A DNA stretch of 64,000 nucleotides, taken from contig DAOUDK010000085.1 in the NCBI GenBank assembly GCA_034431315.1, positions 1 to 64,000 of the forward strand, given 5' to 3'. Shown here one piece after another: positions 14,421 to 23,354 of the stretch. This DNA is from JAUWOY01 sp034431315 (GTDB lineage: Bacteria; Chloroflexota; Anaerolineae; VGOG01). The notes below the pieces were generated by a model. The model did not search any database, was not told the DNA's origin, and worked only from the letters and a program-made list of their open reading frames with translations. How positions within the stretch are numbered: the stretch's first letter is position 1; the number at the start of each line of letters is the position of its first letter. The position numbers and the translations under genes were made by a program.

Positions 14421-15657
14421 GGGCAACATGGGCTTCCAAGAACTGGAGGAACTGGACTTTTTTACCCGGCTGCACGTTCGTGGCCGAGGCCGACAAACCA
14501 TCAGAGTAGCTGACCGAGATGTCCGTTGCCACCGTGCCGACGTTCATCACTGTGAGCGCGGTGTCGTATCCGTAGTAGGCCTTGAACAGAGCTGGCGCTA
14601 CAATCTGCATAGACCCACCTGAGACAGCGTTATAGCTTGCGGCTTTGACAGACGAAAGCTGGGCGGCTACAGCCACCACGTCCGTTGCACTGCTCGTAAC
14701 AGTAGCGGACCCATTGAACATAGAGGCATGGCCCTCATTCGGCTGATAGAACATGGCAGACGAGTTGGGTCCCACGGCGGTTGCCGTCTTTACGATGCCA
14801 TCGCTGTAGGTAACGGTGATGTCTGTGGACACCGAGCCGATGTTCTGCACCTGGATGGAGCTAACGTAGCCGTAGTACTCATAGAACATAGCCGGCGCGT
14901 ACAGGGTGCTACCTCCATCACCGGCGGTGAGGGCATTGTAGGTCTGAAGCACCGACCCGTCCATGTTGTTGACCATGCCCGCCAGGTTGGAGCTTGACGT
15001 GACCTTAACCGACCCGTTGAGCCCGCCGGGGATGCTGCCCGTGGTGGGAGTCAGCGTATCCAGCTCGACGATGGCCGAAGCATTGGCCGCCACGCTGGAA
15101 GCTACGTAGGTGGCAATTGACGCGCCAGTGGCGTCGAAAAACTCGAAGGTGATGTCTGCCGTTGCTCCAGCATTCTGCACGACCAGTTGGCTGTTGAAGC
15201 CATAGTAAGATTTCAACGCCACAGGCATGTACAATGTCGTGGCCGTCTCGGCCGCCCTTATACCCGTATAGCTGCCCCTCAGGATGCCGGGGGGTTGGTC
15301 GTAGTTCGCGCCGGAGCCGGCGTTCTCGTTGACGATGGCCGCGATATTGCGCTCGGAGCTGACCACCGCTGAGCCCCTGAATGAGGTAGCGGCACTATCG
15401 GGCAGGATAGTGGGGACGTAGTATGTCCTCGAATCCCCCGCGGCAATAGGTCCCAGAGGGTCAACATAGGTGTACACCAAAGCGCCGCTTGTGTCGTAGA
15501 ATTCGATGGTCACCGTCGCCGGCTGGGTGTCCAGGTTAGCCACCTGAATACCTGCCACCCAAGGATCCGACCCATCCCCAAAGACCACCGCCGGGGTCAG
15601 GCCAGTCACCATCAGGGCGACAATCATCGCCAGCTTTAGAAATGTGCTTTTCTTCAT
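14299..15657 (-). CDS. Secreted surface protein with four tandem beta-sandwich-like repeats
   Basis: 452 aa with a signal peptide (MKKSTFLKLAMIVALMVTGLTPAVVFG). I chose ATG 15657 because GAGGAGG lies 5 bp upstream; the open frame before it is not credible. Four repeats of ~100 aa follow, each with a hydrophobic entry (YYVPT, LYMPVALKSYYG, LYAPAMFYEYYG, IVAPALFKAYYG), a QVQNIG-like strand, TDITVTYSDG and a closing GSATVTSS segment. The entry motif resembles the YLPLVMK tail motif of Chloroflexota secreted proteins. The protein is probably structural or adhesive. The 3' end of the gene is duplicated at 12536-12665. Confidence 0.82.
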   Translation of the reverse strand: MKKSTFLKLAMIVALMVTGLTPAVVFGDGSDPWVAGIQVANLDTQPATVTIEFYDTSGALVYTYVDPLGPIAAGDSRTYYVPTILPDSAATSFRGSAVVSSERNIAAIVNENAGSGANYDQPPGILRGSYTGIRAAETATTLYMPVALKSYYGFNSQLVVQNAGATADITFEFFDATGASIATYVASSVAANASAIVELDTLTPTTGSIPGGLNGSVKVTSSSNLAGMVNNMDGSVLQTYNALTAGDGGSTLYAPAMFYEYYGYVSSIQVQNIGSVSTDITVTYSDGIVKTATAVGPNSSAMFYQPNEGHASMFNGSATVTSSATDVVAVAAQLSSVKAASYNAVSGGSMQIVAPALFKAYYGYDTALTVMNVGTVATDISVSYSDGLSASATNVQPGKKVQFLQFLEAHVAPWGGSATVTSSAAPITGIVNEENLAKSDGDWLYSYNCLAP

Positions 15658-15697
15658 AGTCTTCCTCCTCAAATATATTTTGGAACTTCTACTGAAT

Positions 15698-15726
15698 AGT
15701 TTAACATACAAACACCCGCTTGTCAA
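15698..15726 (-). promoter_or_regulatory. Promoter of the surface protein gene
   Basis: On the minus strand TTGACA (15721-15726), 17 bp, TAAACT (15698-15703), about 40 bp before the start codon. The -10 matches four of six consensus positions. Confidence 0.65.
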
Positions 15727-15739
15727 TAATACTTTCAGG

Positions 15740-16729
15740 CTATTCGCTACATTCTGGAGAAACCTGGTTTCTAACTGAACCCCAGCGACACACAAGCAGG
15801 ATGACCAGAGTCCAAAACACCTCACTCAACGTCAACCAGAGCCTGAAAATCAGCGCGATGGCCACCGCTATCCCAAAAGGCACGTAAGAGCTCAGCAACA
15901 GGGAAAGGGAGACCTCCCGAATGCCTAAGCCGGCAGGGATGAAAAACGCCAAGTGGCTGATAACTCCGGAGATCACCAGGAAGCTGGCTACCGCAGGCAA
16001 ATGGGCCAACGGCACGGGGAAGATCATGTTGGTCTGCAGGTAGAAGGCAAGCCCGCCGAGCAACCAGGCGAAAGCATAAAGAGCTATCCAGGCCAAAGAG
16101 TCTCGGCGCCTGATCAGGCTGATGTTCTCAGCCCGTTTCTTCAAAACATACTTAAGGGCAGCACTGAATCCCGAAGGATATAGGACCACGAATCCCAAGG
16201 GCGCCAGAAGCAGCAGCAGGTAATTAAGGGGGCCAGCGTACACCTGGTGGGAATACATCGTCAGGGGCAAATAGACGACCAGCCCTGAGAAAGCAGCCAG
16301 GGCCAACTCCCACAAGCTTCCCAGGGCGGTAAGCGACTTGGCGACCCCTTTCTTCTCGTAAAAGTAAGCCCTTCCCAGGACATACCAAAAGGTGCCGGGG
16401 ATATACTTGGCGAGGCCAGAATAACAGTATATCTGAAGATTTCCACAGTAATCCGAAAATCCACCCAGGCGGCCAATGACCAGACTCCAAACACTGGCTA
16501 CCAAGAGAAAGGACACCGGGTAAATGGCAGAGGAGGCCAATAGGTAGCGATAATCAATGTTCCATTCATACTGGGCAAGTTCCTGCCAGTGACGATAAAG
16601 AGCGAAGCCCAGAAAAACGAAGGAAGCTCCAGCGGCGATAAGCGCAGCAATGGTCTTAACGCCTCTGTTTTGGCTCACTCTTTTGATAGCTTTCCCAACC
16701 GTCAGATTCCCCACTCTCCCCTCACCCAA
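15740..16729 (-). CDS. Lysylphosphatidylglycerol synthase/flippase-like membrane protein (LPG_synthase_TM)
   Basis: 329 aa with about eight membrane segments. The signatures KYIPGTFWYVLGR (residues ~112-124) and FFIPAGLGIREVSL (~260-273) are typical of the LPG_synthase_TM/UPF0104 family, membrane proteins often found in glycan clusters and implicated in lipid-linked substrate handling. No aminoacyl-transferase domain is attached. The listed start is a TTG (16729) without a clear ribosome binding site; GTG 16714 is an alternative. It is downstream of the two methyltransferase genes on the same strand. Confidence 0.8.
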   Translation of the reverse strand: MGEGRVGNLTVGKAIKRVSQNRGVKTIAALIAAGASFVFLGFALYRHWQELAQYEWNIDYRYLLASSAIYPVSFLLVASVWSLVIGRLGGFSDYCGNLQIYCYSGLAKYIPGTFWYVLGRAYFYEKKGVAKSLTALGSLWELALAAFSGLVVYLPLTMYSHQVYAGPLNYLLLLLAPLGFVVLYPSGFSAALKYVLKKRAENISLIRRRDSLAWIALYAFAWLLGGLAFYLQTNMIFPVPLAHLPAVASFLVISGVISHLAFFIPAGLGIREVSLSLLLSSYVPFGIAVAIALIFRLWLTLSEVFWTLVILLVCRWGSVRNQVSPECSE

Positions 16730-16731
16730 TG

Positions 16732-16758
16732 AGATTTCAGATTTCAGCTTTCAGTTTG
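16732..16758. repeat. Heptamer array 3 (CTGAAAT/CTGAAAG type)
   Basis: Minus-strand reading gives ctgaaag, ctgaaat, ctgaaat in tandem. It encodes the last residues (KLKAEI) and the stop of the methyltransferase gene. Confidence 0.65.
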
Positions 16759-17669
16759 ACGCAAGTCATGGTAATAATAGGCCCTCTTCTCAGCTTGTCC
16801 ACGAGATAGAAGTAGGGTGAAACGATAAGCCGAGTCAACTTGGTATACAAGAGCCCAAGCAGAAATTCCCTGAGAGCCCTTTGGGACATCTTCTCCTCCA
16901 AGAAAAAACGCCAGCTCAGGACAAATGCGCCATGACTGCCAAAGAAGCACTCGGTTTCCACTACCTTGAAGCCGGCCTTAGCCAGAAGCTTCTCCAAAGC
17001 AGGTCGGGGGAAAACGTAGAGATGGCGCGGCATGTCCAGCCCTACCCAAAACTCGCTGAAAAGCCTGGCATCAACGCTTTCCCAGTTGGGAATGGCGAAG
17101 ACTAACAGGCCATCGTCCTGCAACAATCGGTTGATCTCCTTCAGGGTGGCTAGTGGGTCACGCAGGTGTTCCAAGACGTGCCAGAGGGTGATTGCGTCGA
17201 AGTAAGCTGCGGGGAATTCAGCTTCCTCTAACTCCCCGACGAGGACTTCCAGGCCGAACCGCTCTCTGGCATAGGCTGCCGCCCCCTCACTGACCTCTAT
17301 CCCGAAGGCCTGCCAGCCGCGCCGCTTCATCCCGTTCAGGAAATGCCCGACTCCGCAACCCACGTCGAGGACGCGCCCTGGCTTTTTCCTCTTCGTGACT
17401 ATCCGGCATCTCTTGGCCACGCCATAACGATAGTCGAGGCTAGATAGAAAACCCTTCGCTCGTCCAACGTCCTGGGTATATGGCTCGTAATCCGGCGGAT
17501 AATACTGCCCCATTTCTTCCCCAGTCGGCCTGGGGTTGAGATAGATTAACCCACACTGTTGACACTGCACCAACCTGAAGGGGCCACCCAATCCGTGCAG
17601 TCTATCACGGCCTTCGTACAGAACGACGTAGTTATCGGATTCGCATACGTTGCAAACGATCTCTTCCAT
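16737..17669 (-). CDS. SAM-dependent methyltransferase with N-terminal zinc ribbon
   Basis: 310 aa. The N-terminus has two CxxC pairs (CNVCES near residue 5, CQQCGLIYLNPRP near 36), a zinc ribbon often found in sugar or glycan methyltransferases. The class I methyltransferase core follows with motif I VLDVGCGVGHFL (residues ~97-108), the acidic strand end GIEVSEGA and the ITLWHVLEHL motif. The C-terminal third is helical. It sits in the glycan cluster, so a sugar or lipid-linked saccharide is the likely substrate (inference). The C-terminus runs into heptamer array 3. Confidence 0.87.
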   Translation of the reverse strand: MEEIVCNVCESDNYVVLYEGRDRLHGLGGPFRLVQCQQCGLIYLNPRPTGEEMGQYYPPDYEPYTQDVGRAKGFLSSLDYRYGVAKRCRIVTKRKKPGRVLDVGCGVGHFLNGMKRRGWQAFGIEVSEGAAAYARERFGLEVLVGELEEAEFPAAYFDAITLWHVLEHLRDPLATLKEINRLLQDDGLLVFAIPNWESVDARLFSEFWVGLDMPRHLYVFPRPALEKLLAKAGFKVVETECFFGSHGAFVLSWRFFLEEKMSQRALREFLLGLLYTKLTRLIVSPYFYLVDKLRRGPIITMTCVKLKAEI

Positions 17670-17683
17670 CTCAACTTTGCACT

Positions 17684-17704
17684 CGTAGTAACGACTTCAG
17701 TCGT
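17684..17704. repeat. Half copy of a GTAGTRRCGACTTCAGTCG repeat
   Basis: The 21 bases tcgtagtaacgacttcagtcg match one arm of the inverted repeat at 42240-42299 apart from one or two changes. It covers the stop codon of the neighbouring methyltransferase gene. Confidence 0.6.
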
Positions 17705-18587
17705 TTTGTGCCGGCTTTCGGCCAATCAGCACCACGCCGCTCGTGAACGCCTCACGCAAGACAGGTATCTTGGTAGCCAGGGACAGGACGGGACGTAGCA
17801 TCCCGGCCTTCTCCGCTCCCACTGGACGATGTAGCTTGCTCAACACCTCCAAAGAGCTGGCCTCGAGGAGACGCTCAAAATCTCTCACGGTGAGCTTATT
17901 CACGTGAGGTAGCTTGACCGCCCCCGCCAGATCAACCCTGGCAAAGTCGGGGAGGCTGGCATGGATGTGCTGGGTTTCTTCAATGGCTCTGGCCACATCG
18001 AGAAGGGCCTGCTCCGAAAACAGCACCTGACACCAGGGAAAATAAATCCAATCTGTCAAATGAGCTCCCCAGGGGCTGAAGTAAGGGGGGAAGCTGATGA
18101 AAGCCTCACCTCCAGGTTTGATGACTCTTTGAATTTCATCCAACACTCTGGCTGGGTCAGCTAAGTGTTCGAAGGTATAAATAGAGATCGCTACATCGAA
18201 GCTATTATCTGCAAAAGGCATCGCCGCCGCATCGGCCACAACCAGCCCAGGGTGCTGGCCGCTTTCTGGCTCGCGTTCCGCAAAGCAGGATTGGGCGATT
18301 TGGGCATTGGTCTGGCTGATGTCCAGGCCGGTCACCCTTCGTGCCCCTTTCAGGAGATAGAACAGATCTTGGCCTCCCAGGCCGCAGCCGACGTCTAGCA
18401 CGTTCTTGCCCTTCAGGTTGATATAGGGTTGAAACGCCGAGTAGGAGCGCTCCGCCTGATCGAACTCCCACTGAAAACACGTCTTAGCTCCGGTTTTAGC
18501 TGCTGCTAATTCCCCAAAGGATCCATAAGGCCGTTGGAACAGCTTGTTCAAAAAGAAGATCAGCCTCTCCTCCAGTTTGACTCTCAC
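17697..18587 (-). CDS. Class I SAM-dependent methyltransferase
   Basis: 296 aa when started at GTG 18587, which overlaps the stop of the upstream glycosyltransferase gene (GTGA) and has AAGGAG 5 nt upstream. A longer reading frame to 18821 exists but is out of phase with real coding. Motif I is VLDVGCGLGGQDLFYLL (~residues 50-66), then GLDISQTN, ADAAAMPFADNSFDVAISI and YTFEHLADPARVLDEI, a canonical Methyltransf_11 arrangement. The protein has C-terminal sequence beyond the core with no motif I know. Operon partner of the glycosyltransferases; probably decorates a glycan or lipid carrier. Confidence 0.87.
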   Translation of the reverse strand: MRVKLEERLIFFLNKLFQRPYGSFGELAAAKTGAKTCFQWEFDQAERSYSAFQPYINLKGKNVLDVGCGLGGQDLFYLLKGARRVTGLDISQTNAQIAQSCFAEREPESGQHPGLVVADAAAMPFADNSFDVAISIYTFEHLADPARVLDEIQRVIKPGGEAFISFPPYFSPWGAHLTDWIYFPWCQVLFSEQALLDVARAIEETQHIHASLPDFARVDLAGAVKLPHVNKLTVRDFERLLEASSLEVLSKLHRPVGAEKAGMLRPVLSLATKIPVLREAFTSGVVLIGRKPAQND

Positions 18588-19522
18588 TGTGGCTCCTTGG
18601 CAGCGAACTCTCGCCAGCCATCGCTCAGCCCCCTGAGGTACGGCCCCAGATAGCGGGCATTCCCCTTCACCGTCTCGCGGGCCAACACCCAGAGAACAAA
18701 GAGAGTCAATGACAGGCGAGGCGGTCTGAAATGCTTGAGGTATAGCGGCACGATGTACTTGCCCAGATAGTACCACTTGAGGGGCGACTCCTCGCCAGTG
18801 CTGGCTGACACCTTGTGCCACATCACGGCCTGGGGCACGTAGACGATGCGGTAGCCGCCGCGCCGAACTCGGGCCGAGAAGTCATAGTCCTCGTGATACA
18901 TAAAAAAGGCCGGATCGAACATCCCTACCCGTTCGAAGACCTCCCGCTTGACCAGCATGGCGCAGCCGGTAGCGTAGTCCACTTCCCGCTGGACACTGTA
19001 AGCCGGCCCGTCCTCCCGGCCGAAGCCGATGATGGTCACCCGGGGCGGGAAACGACGCCACCGAGCCCCTGCTGACCAAAGCCGTCCTTTCTCCCCGTGG
19101 CTGCGTCCTGAGCCTGTCGAAGGATAATAGATCTTTGGCACCAGCATCCCGATCTTAGGATCCGACTCCCCAACGGCGACCAACTCGGTCAACAAACGCT
19201 CATCCACCAGCGTGTCATTGTTCAGCAACAGGACATAATCAGCGCCTTGCTGCAAAGCATGCTCAATGCCGATGTTGTTGGCCCGTGCAAATCCCAGGTT
19301 GTCCTCGTTGGCGATCACCTCCACCGCAGGAAAGGCTGCCCGGATCGCATCGGGCGAACCATCGGTAGAGCCGTTATCTACTATCAATGGGCGATAGTTT
19401 GAGTAGTCTGAGCTGGCGAGGGCTTTCAAACACTCTATCGTGTCGTCGGCGCGATTCCAGCTCACTATCACAACGTAAATCAGCGGAGAGTCTGTAGCGA
19501 GATCGGCCTTCTTATACTCCAT
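18584..19522 (-). CDS. Family 2 glycosyltransferase (rhamnosyltransferase-like)
   Basis: 312 aa. The GT-A fold is clear: VVIVSWNRADDTIECL (residues ~18-33), VDNGSTDGS (~49-57), GFARANNIGI and LLLNNDTLV containing the metal-binding D-x-D-like site, then CAMLVKREVFERVGMFDPAFFMYHEDYDFSAR with the acidic catalytic region. C-terminal amphipathic segments suggest membrane association. Residues ~131-141 (PSTGSGRSHGEK) are an in-frame insertion encoded by a CCTGAGCCTGTCGAAGG repeat, at a point where relatives normally have a short loop. The downstream methyltransferase is translationally coupled by GTGA. Confidence 0.9.
   Translation of the reverse strand: MEYKKADLATDSPLIYVVIVSWNRADDTIECLKALASSDYSNYRPLIVDNGSTDGSPDAIRAAFPAVEVIANEDNLGFARANNIGIEHALQQGADYVLLLNNDTLVDERLLTELVAVGESDPKIGMLVPKIYYPSTGSGRSHGEKGRLWSAGARWRRFPPRVTIIGFGREDGPAYSVQREVDYATGCAMLVKREVFERVGMFDPAFFMYHEDYDFSARVRRGGYRIVYVPQAVMWHKVSASTGEESPLKWYYLGKYIVPLYLKHFRPPRLSLTLFVLWVLARETVKGNARYLGPYLRGLSDGWREFAAKEPQ
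19104..19124. repeat. CCTGAGC-TG-CGAAGG palindromic repeat, inside a glycosyltransferase gene
   Basis: gtcctgagcctgtcgaaggat is a short palindrome-like element (cctgagc/cgaagg family) read in frame as STGSGR. Related copies are at 2099-2122, 36713-36746 and 50368-50388. Confidence 0.65.
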
Positions 19523-19531
19523 CGTGCTGCA

Positions 19532-20926
19532 TCACTCCTGGAGGCGGGACATCTCAGGCCGATTGAACCCGATGTTCAATCCCACCGAGTAAGCGTTGCC
19601 GCGATTGTCCCTAACCAGGCCCATAAGGGCCCACTGGCCAATGCCACCCAAATTGTGCGGAGTGACGGGGGTGGTGCCATCCCACCGGCCATAGCGATAA
19701 ACCTGTACGTCCCGGGTGTCTCTTGCGGCTCTCCACAAAAGATAAATGTCTTCTTCATGGGCCATAACGCTGTCAGCAATGTTCACAATGAACTCCGGAG
19801 GAATGATGCTTTCCGGCTCAGACCAGGCACTACCATCCCATTGGCTATGTTTGATCGTACCCTCTTGCCCCGCCGGCTGCAACCAGACGAGATGCACTGC
19901 CTCGTTGATCAAAAGGAGCGGACCCTCGGATGCTTCCTCGTCGTGGGAGACGTTTACGGGCTGGGCCCAGGTGTTCCCGTTCCACCAACTGTGATAGACC
20001 TCGCTGTTAGCAGGCCCGTGAAACTCGTACCAGGCCAAATGGAGTTGGGCCCTTTTGTCAACGCCCAAAGTATAATGCTTCACGTTCCGACTGCCTCCGT
20101 TAACGCGAGTGGCGGTTGACCAGGTTGCGCCGTCCCAATAGCGGTGATAAACATCGTACCGCCCCCCAGCGTTGCTCAGCCACACGAAATGTATACCCCC
20201 GGTCTGTGTAGCGGCCAGGCTGGGACGATTGGCGTACTTGCTGCCGTTGGAGATGAGGACAGGCTCCGACCACGAGTCGCCATCCCAATGGCTGTAGAAT
20301 AGGTCGCTGTGGCTAGGATCACGAAACTGAGACCAGGCCATGTGGAGGTGGCCTGCGCTGTCAATCAGAATGGCGTGCTCGGCGTTTTCGGGTAATACAC
20401 CGTCGGTGGAGATATTCTCCAGCTCCGACCACGAAGCGCCTCCATCCGTCGAGCTACTATAGACAAGCTCCTGCCCGCTGCCAGCAGCATCATCCCCCAA
20501 TACGTAGACATTGCCGTCACCGGTGGCGATGATGGGTGATCGGCCTGCGCCCAGCTCTATTGAGTCAGACCACGCTTCCCCATCCCATTTTTGGTAGAGC
20601 ACTCGCGAGTCCGCCAGCGGCTCGACGTACCAGGCCACATGCAAGTTGCCCTCGGCATCGGTCACCATGCTCATGGGGTCCCGCTTCCTCGGGCCGACGA
20701 CTATGTTCGTGGGATTCAACAAAATGGGGCCGGGGGGGCTCGTCGGCTCAACCGTTGGTTCAATTGTCGGTTCGATTGTGGCAGCGGGAGCAGTGGCAGC
20801 CGGTGCTGCCTTGGTAGCCACTTCGACTGTCAACCCCACTTGTCGGGTAGATGCCTTGCACCCGCCCACGGCAAGCGCCAAACAGATCAAAAATACAACG
20901 ATGAAATGGGTGCGTTTACCCCTCAT
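19532..20926 (-). CDS. Lipoprotein with BNR/sialidase-like beta-propeller repeats
   Basis: 464 aa from ATG 20926 (AAGGAGG 7 nt upstream; GTG 20929 is an alternative). The N-terminus has a lipoprotein signal with lipobox LAVGGC, then a Thr/Pro-rich linker (IEPTIEPTVEPTSPP). Residues ~85-440 contain at least seven repeats of the type HxAWYxxx..VYxxxWDGxxWS (LHVAWYVEP, HMAWSQFRD, HFVWLSNAG, HLAWYEFHG, HLVWLQPAG), which read as blades of a sialidase-like propeller. No catalytic residues could be assigned. It is likely displayed on the outer face of the membrane; the partner is unknown. Confidence 0.85.
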   Translation of the reverse strand: MRGKRTHFIVVFLICLALAVGGCKASTRQVGLTVEVATKAAPAATAPAATIEPTIEPTVEPTSPPGPILLNPTNIVVGPRKRDPMSMVTDAEGNLHVAWYVEPLADSRVLYQKWDGEAWSDSIELGAGRSPIIATGDGNVYVLGDDAAGSGQELVYSSSTDGGASWSELENISTDGVLPENAEHAILIDSAGHLHMAWSQFRDPSHSDLFYSHWDGDSWSEPVLISNGSKYANRPSLAATQTGGIHFVWLSNAGGRYDVYHRYWDGATWSTATRVNGGSRNVKHYTLGVDKRAQLHLAWYEFHGPANSEVYHSWWNGNTWAQPVNVSHDEEASEGPLLLINEAVHLVWLQPAGQEGTIKHSQWDGSAWSEPESIIPPEFIVNIADSVMAHEEDIYLLWRAARDTRDVQVYRYGRWDGTTPVTPHNLGGIGQWALMGLVRDNRGNAYSVGLNIGFNRPEMSRLQE

Positions 20927-20938
20927 CACTTCGCCTCC

Positions 20939-20966
20939 TTTTCAGCTTCCAGTTTTCAGCTTTTAG
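20939..20966. repeat. Heptamer array 4 (AGCTGAAAA type)
   Basis: Minus-strand agctgaaaactggaagctgaaaa sits between the stop of the glycosyltransferase gene (which it touches) and the AAGGAGG of the lipoprotein gene. Confidence 0.6.
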
Positions 20967-22162
20967 TCACAGTACACCTCAACAAAATCCTGCACCAACA
21001 CATCCCAATAGTACCTTTCACGCAACCTCAAGGCTGCTTCCTTCATGGCATGAGCTAAGTCACCATCCTCCAGAACTGCCAGAATCCCCTCAGCCAGGGC
21101 TTGAGCATCGCCAGCTTCTACCAGCATGCCAGCTTCGCCATCAGCGAGGATGTTTCGGCGATCACCGACGTCCCCTGTCACCACCGGCGTGCCGACGGCG
21201 AAGCTCTCGAAGATCTTCAAGGGGGATCTGGCACGGGCCGTCAAGTCGTCGTGGACGGGGTCGGCGGAGACGTCGGCCATGGCCAGGTAGTAGGGCACCG
21301 CCTCCGGCTTCACCCTTCCCACAAAGATGGCAGCCTCCCCCAGGCCCAGTTCCTCAGCCTGTTGGCGCAAGAAATCGTAGTCCTGTCCGCCGCCCGCCAG
21401 AATCAGAACGGCATCGCTACGTTGTTTGCTGACGATGGTGCAAGCTTCCAAAAGCAGGTCTACGGGATGGTTTGCCAGACTCATGCTTCCCACGTATGCT
21501 ACTATCTTCTTGTTCTCCAGGCCCAATTCCCGGCGAAGAGCCTGCACTTTTCCGGGGTCAATCTTCGCGAAGCGGTCCCTATCCACGCCGTTGGGCACGT
21601 AGACGATCTTGTCCTCAGGGAAGCCCAGGGCAACGTTCCTCTCCTGGGTGAACCGCGTGTTCACCGTCATGCCAGAGACGAAACGCGGCAGGTTGTCCTC
21701 AAACAGGGCCACCACCGACCTCTGCCACTTGCCCGAAAAGCGATTCGAGTCCGCCTCGTAATCGTCGCAATCCAAGTACAAGCGCTTTCCTCGCAAGAAC
21801 TTTGCCGCCAGAGCGGCCACCCCGTTGATGGGGTGCGGCTTCCCCAGATGTACGACGTCGGTTTCAGCCAGCAAGGCCCTGAAGCTCATCCGCAGGCTCG
21901 AAGCCAGGGCCACCCTGGCCAGGCCGAGAGTGCTGAAGTAGGTCTTCTGGCTGCCCACCTTTCGCACGTGCATCTGGCCCACGTAATGCACCTTGACTCC
22001 GCCAAGCTGTAATCGTCGCTGGGAGAGGCTACTGAGGTCAGGGTGCAGGGCCAGGATGCTCACCTGGTTGCCCAGCCTGGTCAGTTCCTTGGCCAGGGGG
22101 AAGTAGCGCCCCAGCCCTGAGGGGTCTTCCAGGCTCTGAGTAAGGAGAAAAGTGATTTTCAT
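20963..22162 (-). CDS. Family 4 glycosyltransferase
   Basis: 399 aa, GT-B fold. The N-terminal half shows MKITFLLTQSLEDPSGLGRYFPLAKEL, the usual start of GT4 enzymes with the Gly-rich acceptor loop. The C-terminal domain has VPNGVDRDRF (residues ~190-199), KKIVAYVGSMSLANHPVDLLLEA, VGRVKPEAVPYYLAMADV and the nucleotide-sugar site KIFESFAVGTPVVTGDVG (E-x7-E type). The gene overlaps the stop of the upstream glycosyltransferase gene by 4 bp (ATGA), so both are co-translated. Donor and acceptor cannot be told from sequence. Confidence 0.9.
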   Translation of the reverse strand: MKITFLLTQSLEDPSGLGRYFPLAKELTRLGNQVSILALHPDLSSLSQRRLQLGGVKVHYVGQMHVRKVGSQKTYFSTLGLARVALASSLRMSFRALLAETDVVHLGKPHPINGVAALAAKFLRGKRLYLDCDDYEADSNRFSGKWQRSVVALFEDNLPRFVSGMTVNTRFTQERNVALGFPEDKIVYVPNGVDRDRFAKIDPGKVQALRRELGLENKKIVAYVGSMSLANHPVDLLLEACTIVSKQRSDAVLILAGGGQDYDFLRQQAEELGLGEAAIFVGRVKPEAVPYYLAMADVSADPVHDDLTARARSPLKIFESFAVGTPVVTGDVGDRRNILADGEAGMLVEAGDAQALAEGILAVLEDGDLAHAMKEAALRLRERYYWDVLVQDFVEVYCD

Positions 22163-23310
22163 ACTCTCTTCTGCGACTGGTGGCGCTCAAGCAGTTCGCA
22201 CAGGTGGGCGGCATAGCGAGCGCCGTTGTGCTGCAAGTCGAACTCCTGTCGGTAGATATGGTAGCCATGTTGGGCCAGTCGCCGACGCAAATCGGGATTG
22301 GCTTTGAGCGTGCGCACGGCATCCGCCAAAGCCCGGGGATTAGCACGGTCGCACAGGTAAAGGTGCTCGCCGTGAACCAAAGCCTGGCCAACGGCGGGGG
22401 CGTCGCCTGTGATCACCGGCCTGGCCATGGCCAGGCCCTCATAGATCTTGTTTTGGACCGTCATCAGGGATTGAGGCGTCGTACCGAACACTCCCAGGCA
22501 GATGTCGGCCTTTGAGACCTGTCTCACCAGTTCTTCCTTAGCCAACCAATCCACGAAGTCCACGTTGGATAGGTCGTAATGGCGCACCAGAGCAACGGCC
22601 TTGTCCTTGTCCGGCCCCTCTCCGATCAGCTCGAGGCGGATGCTGGGGTCGGCTGTCAATAGTCGGGCGGCCTCTATTATGTATTCAGCTCCGTGATTGG
22701 GGATAAACGTCCCGTAGTAGACCGCGCGAAACAACCCGTCGTCAGTGCCTTCATTGGCTAGCGGGCCAAAGATGCGGTCGTCGGCTCCCGTTGGTACCAA
22801 GCGAAACCGCTCTGGTGAGATGTTATGGGTAGTCTGGAACCAGGCAACGTACTCGGCGGTGTCGAGGATCAGCAAATCGGGCAAGCGGCAGGCTTTCCTT
22901 TCCACTCGGCGGATCAGATTCACGGTCGTGCGGCTTTGCTCTGTCAGTCCGCGTTCGAGAGCAATCAGGTAGATGGACATGAAGATGTCCCAAACCAGGG
23001 GCTTGTGGCGCAGTCGGCTGAGTAGGCGGGCTAAAAACACATCAAACTGTCCAGGATAGCCCACAACCAATACATCATAATCTCCCACCCGCCGATAACG
23101 TCGAAGCAGGCTGGCATAAGTCCGCAGTGCACGCCACCAGAAACTGGGTCTCAGCCACCCGCCGCTGGCCAGTGCCACTCGATCTTCGAGGCCGTGCCAC
23201 AATCGCTCGTGACATTCAACGACCTCCACCCCATTTCGCCGTAGGCCCTCGATCATTATCTGATTACGTGAGTAATTAGCACGGTAAGTGCCAAAGTAGC
23301 AAACTCGCAA
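22159..23310 (-). CDS. Family 4 glycosyltransferase
   Basis: 383 aa from TTG 23310, preceded by GAGGGAG at a spacing of ~4 nt, the only plausible start. The N-terminal domain begins MRVCYFGTYRANYSRNQI. The C-terminal Rossmann domain shows VPTGADDRIFGPL, AVYYGTFIPNHGAEYIIEAA, ELIGEGPDKD and the donor site KIYEGLAMARPVITGD. It is coupled to the next glycosyltransferase gene by ATGA. Heptamer array 5 is immediately upstream. Confidence 0.88.
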   Translation of the reverse strand: MRVCYFGTYRANYSRNQIMIEGLRRNGVEVVECHERLWHGLEDRVALASGGWLRPSFWWRALRTYASLLRRYRRVGDYDVLVVGYPGQFDVFLARLLSRLRHKPLVWDIFMSIYLIALERGLTEQSRTTVNLIRRVERKACRLPDLLILDTAEYVAWFQTTHNISPERFRLVPTGADDRIFGPLANEGTDDGLFRAVYYGTFIPNHGAEYIIEAARLLTADPSIRLELIGEGPDKDKAVALVRHYDLSNVDFVDWLAKEELVRQVSKADICLGVFGTTPQSLMTVQNKIYEGLAMARPVITGDAPAVGQALVHGEHLYLCDRANPRALADAVRTLKANPDLRRRLAQHGYHIYRQEFDLQHNGARYAAHLCELLERHQSQKRV

Positions 23311-23322
23311 CGATCTCCCTCA

Positions 23323-23346
23323 TCAATATCCAATATCTAATATCCC
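23323..23346. repeat. Heptamer array 5 (AATATCC type)
   Basis: tcaatatccaatatctaatatccc fills the 44-bp space between two glycosyltransferase genes, close to the ribosome binding site of the downstream one. Confidence 0.6.
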
Positions 23347-23354
23347 ATCGCCCT

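Noticed and set aside
15658..15825. Upstream extension of the surface protein gene
   Set aside because: It contains the promoter, and the signal peptide starts at 15657 behind GAGGAGG.
18588..18821. N-terminal extension of the methyltransferase
   Set aside because: It overlaps the glycosyltransferase gene in another frame; GTG 18587 overlaps that gene's stop and has AAGGAG.
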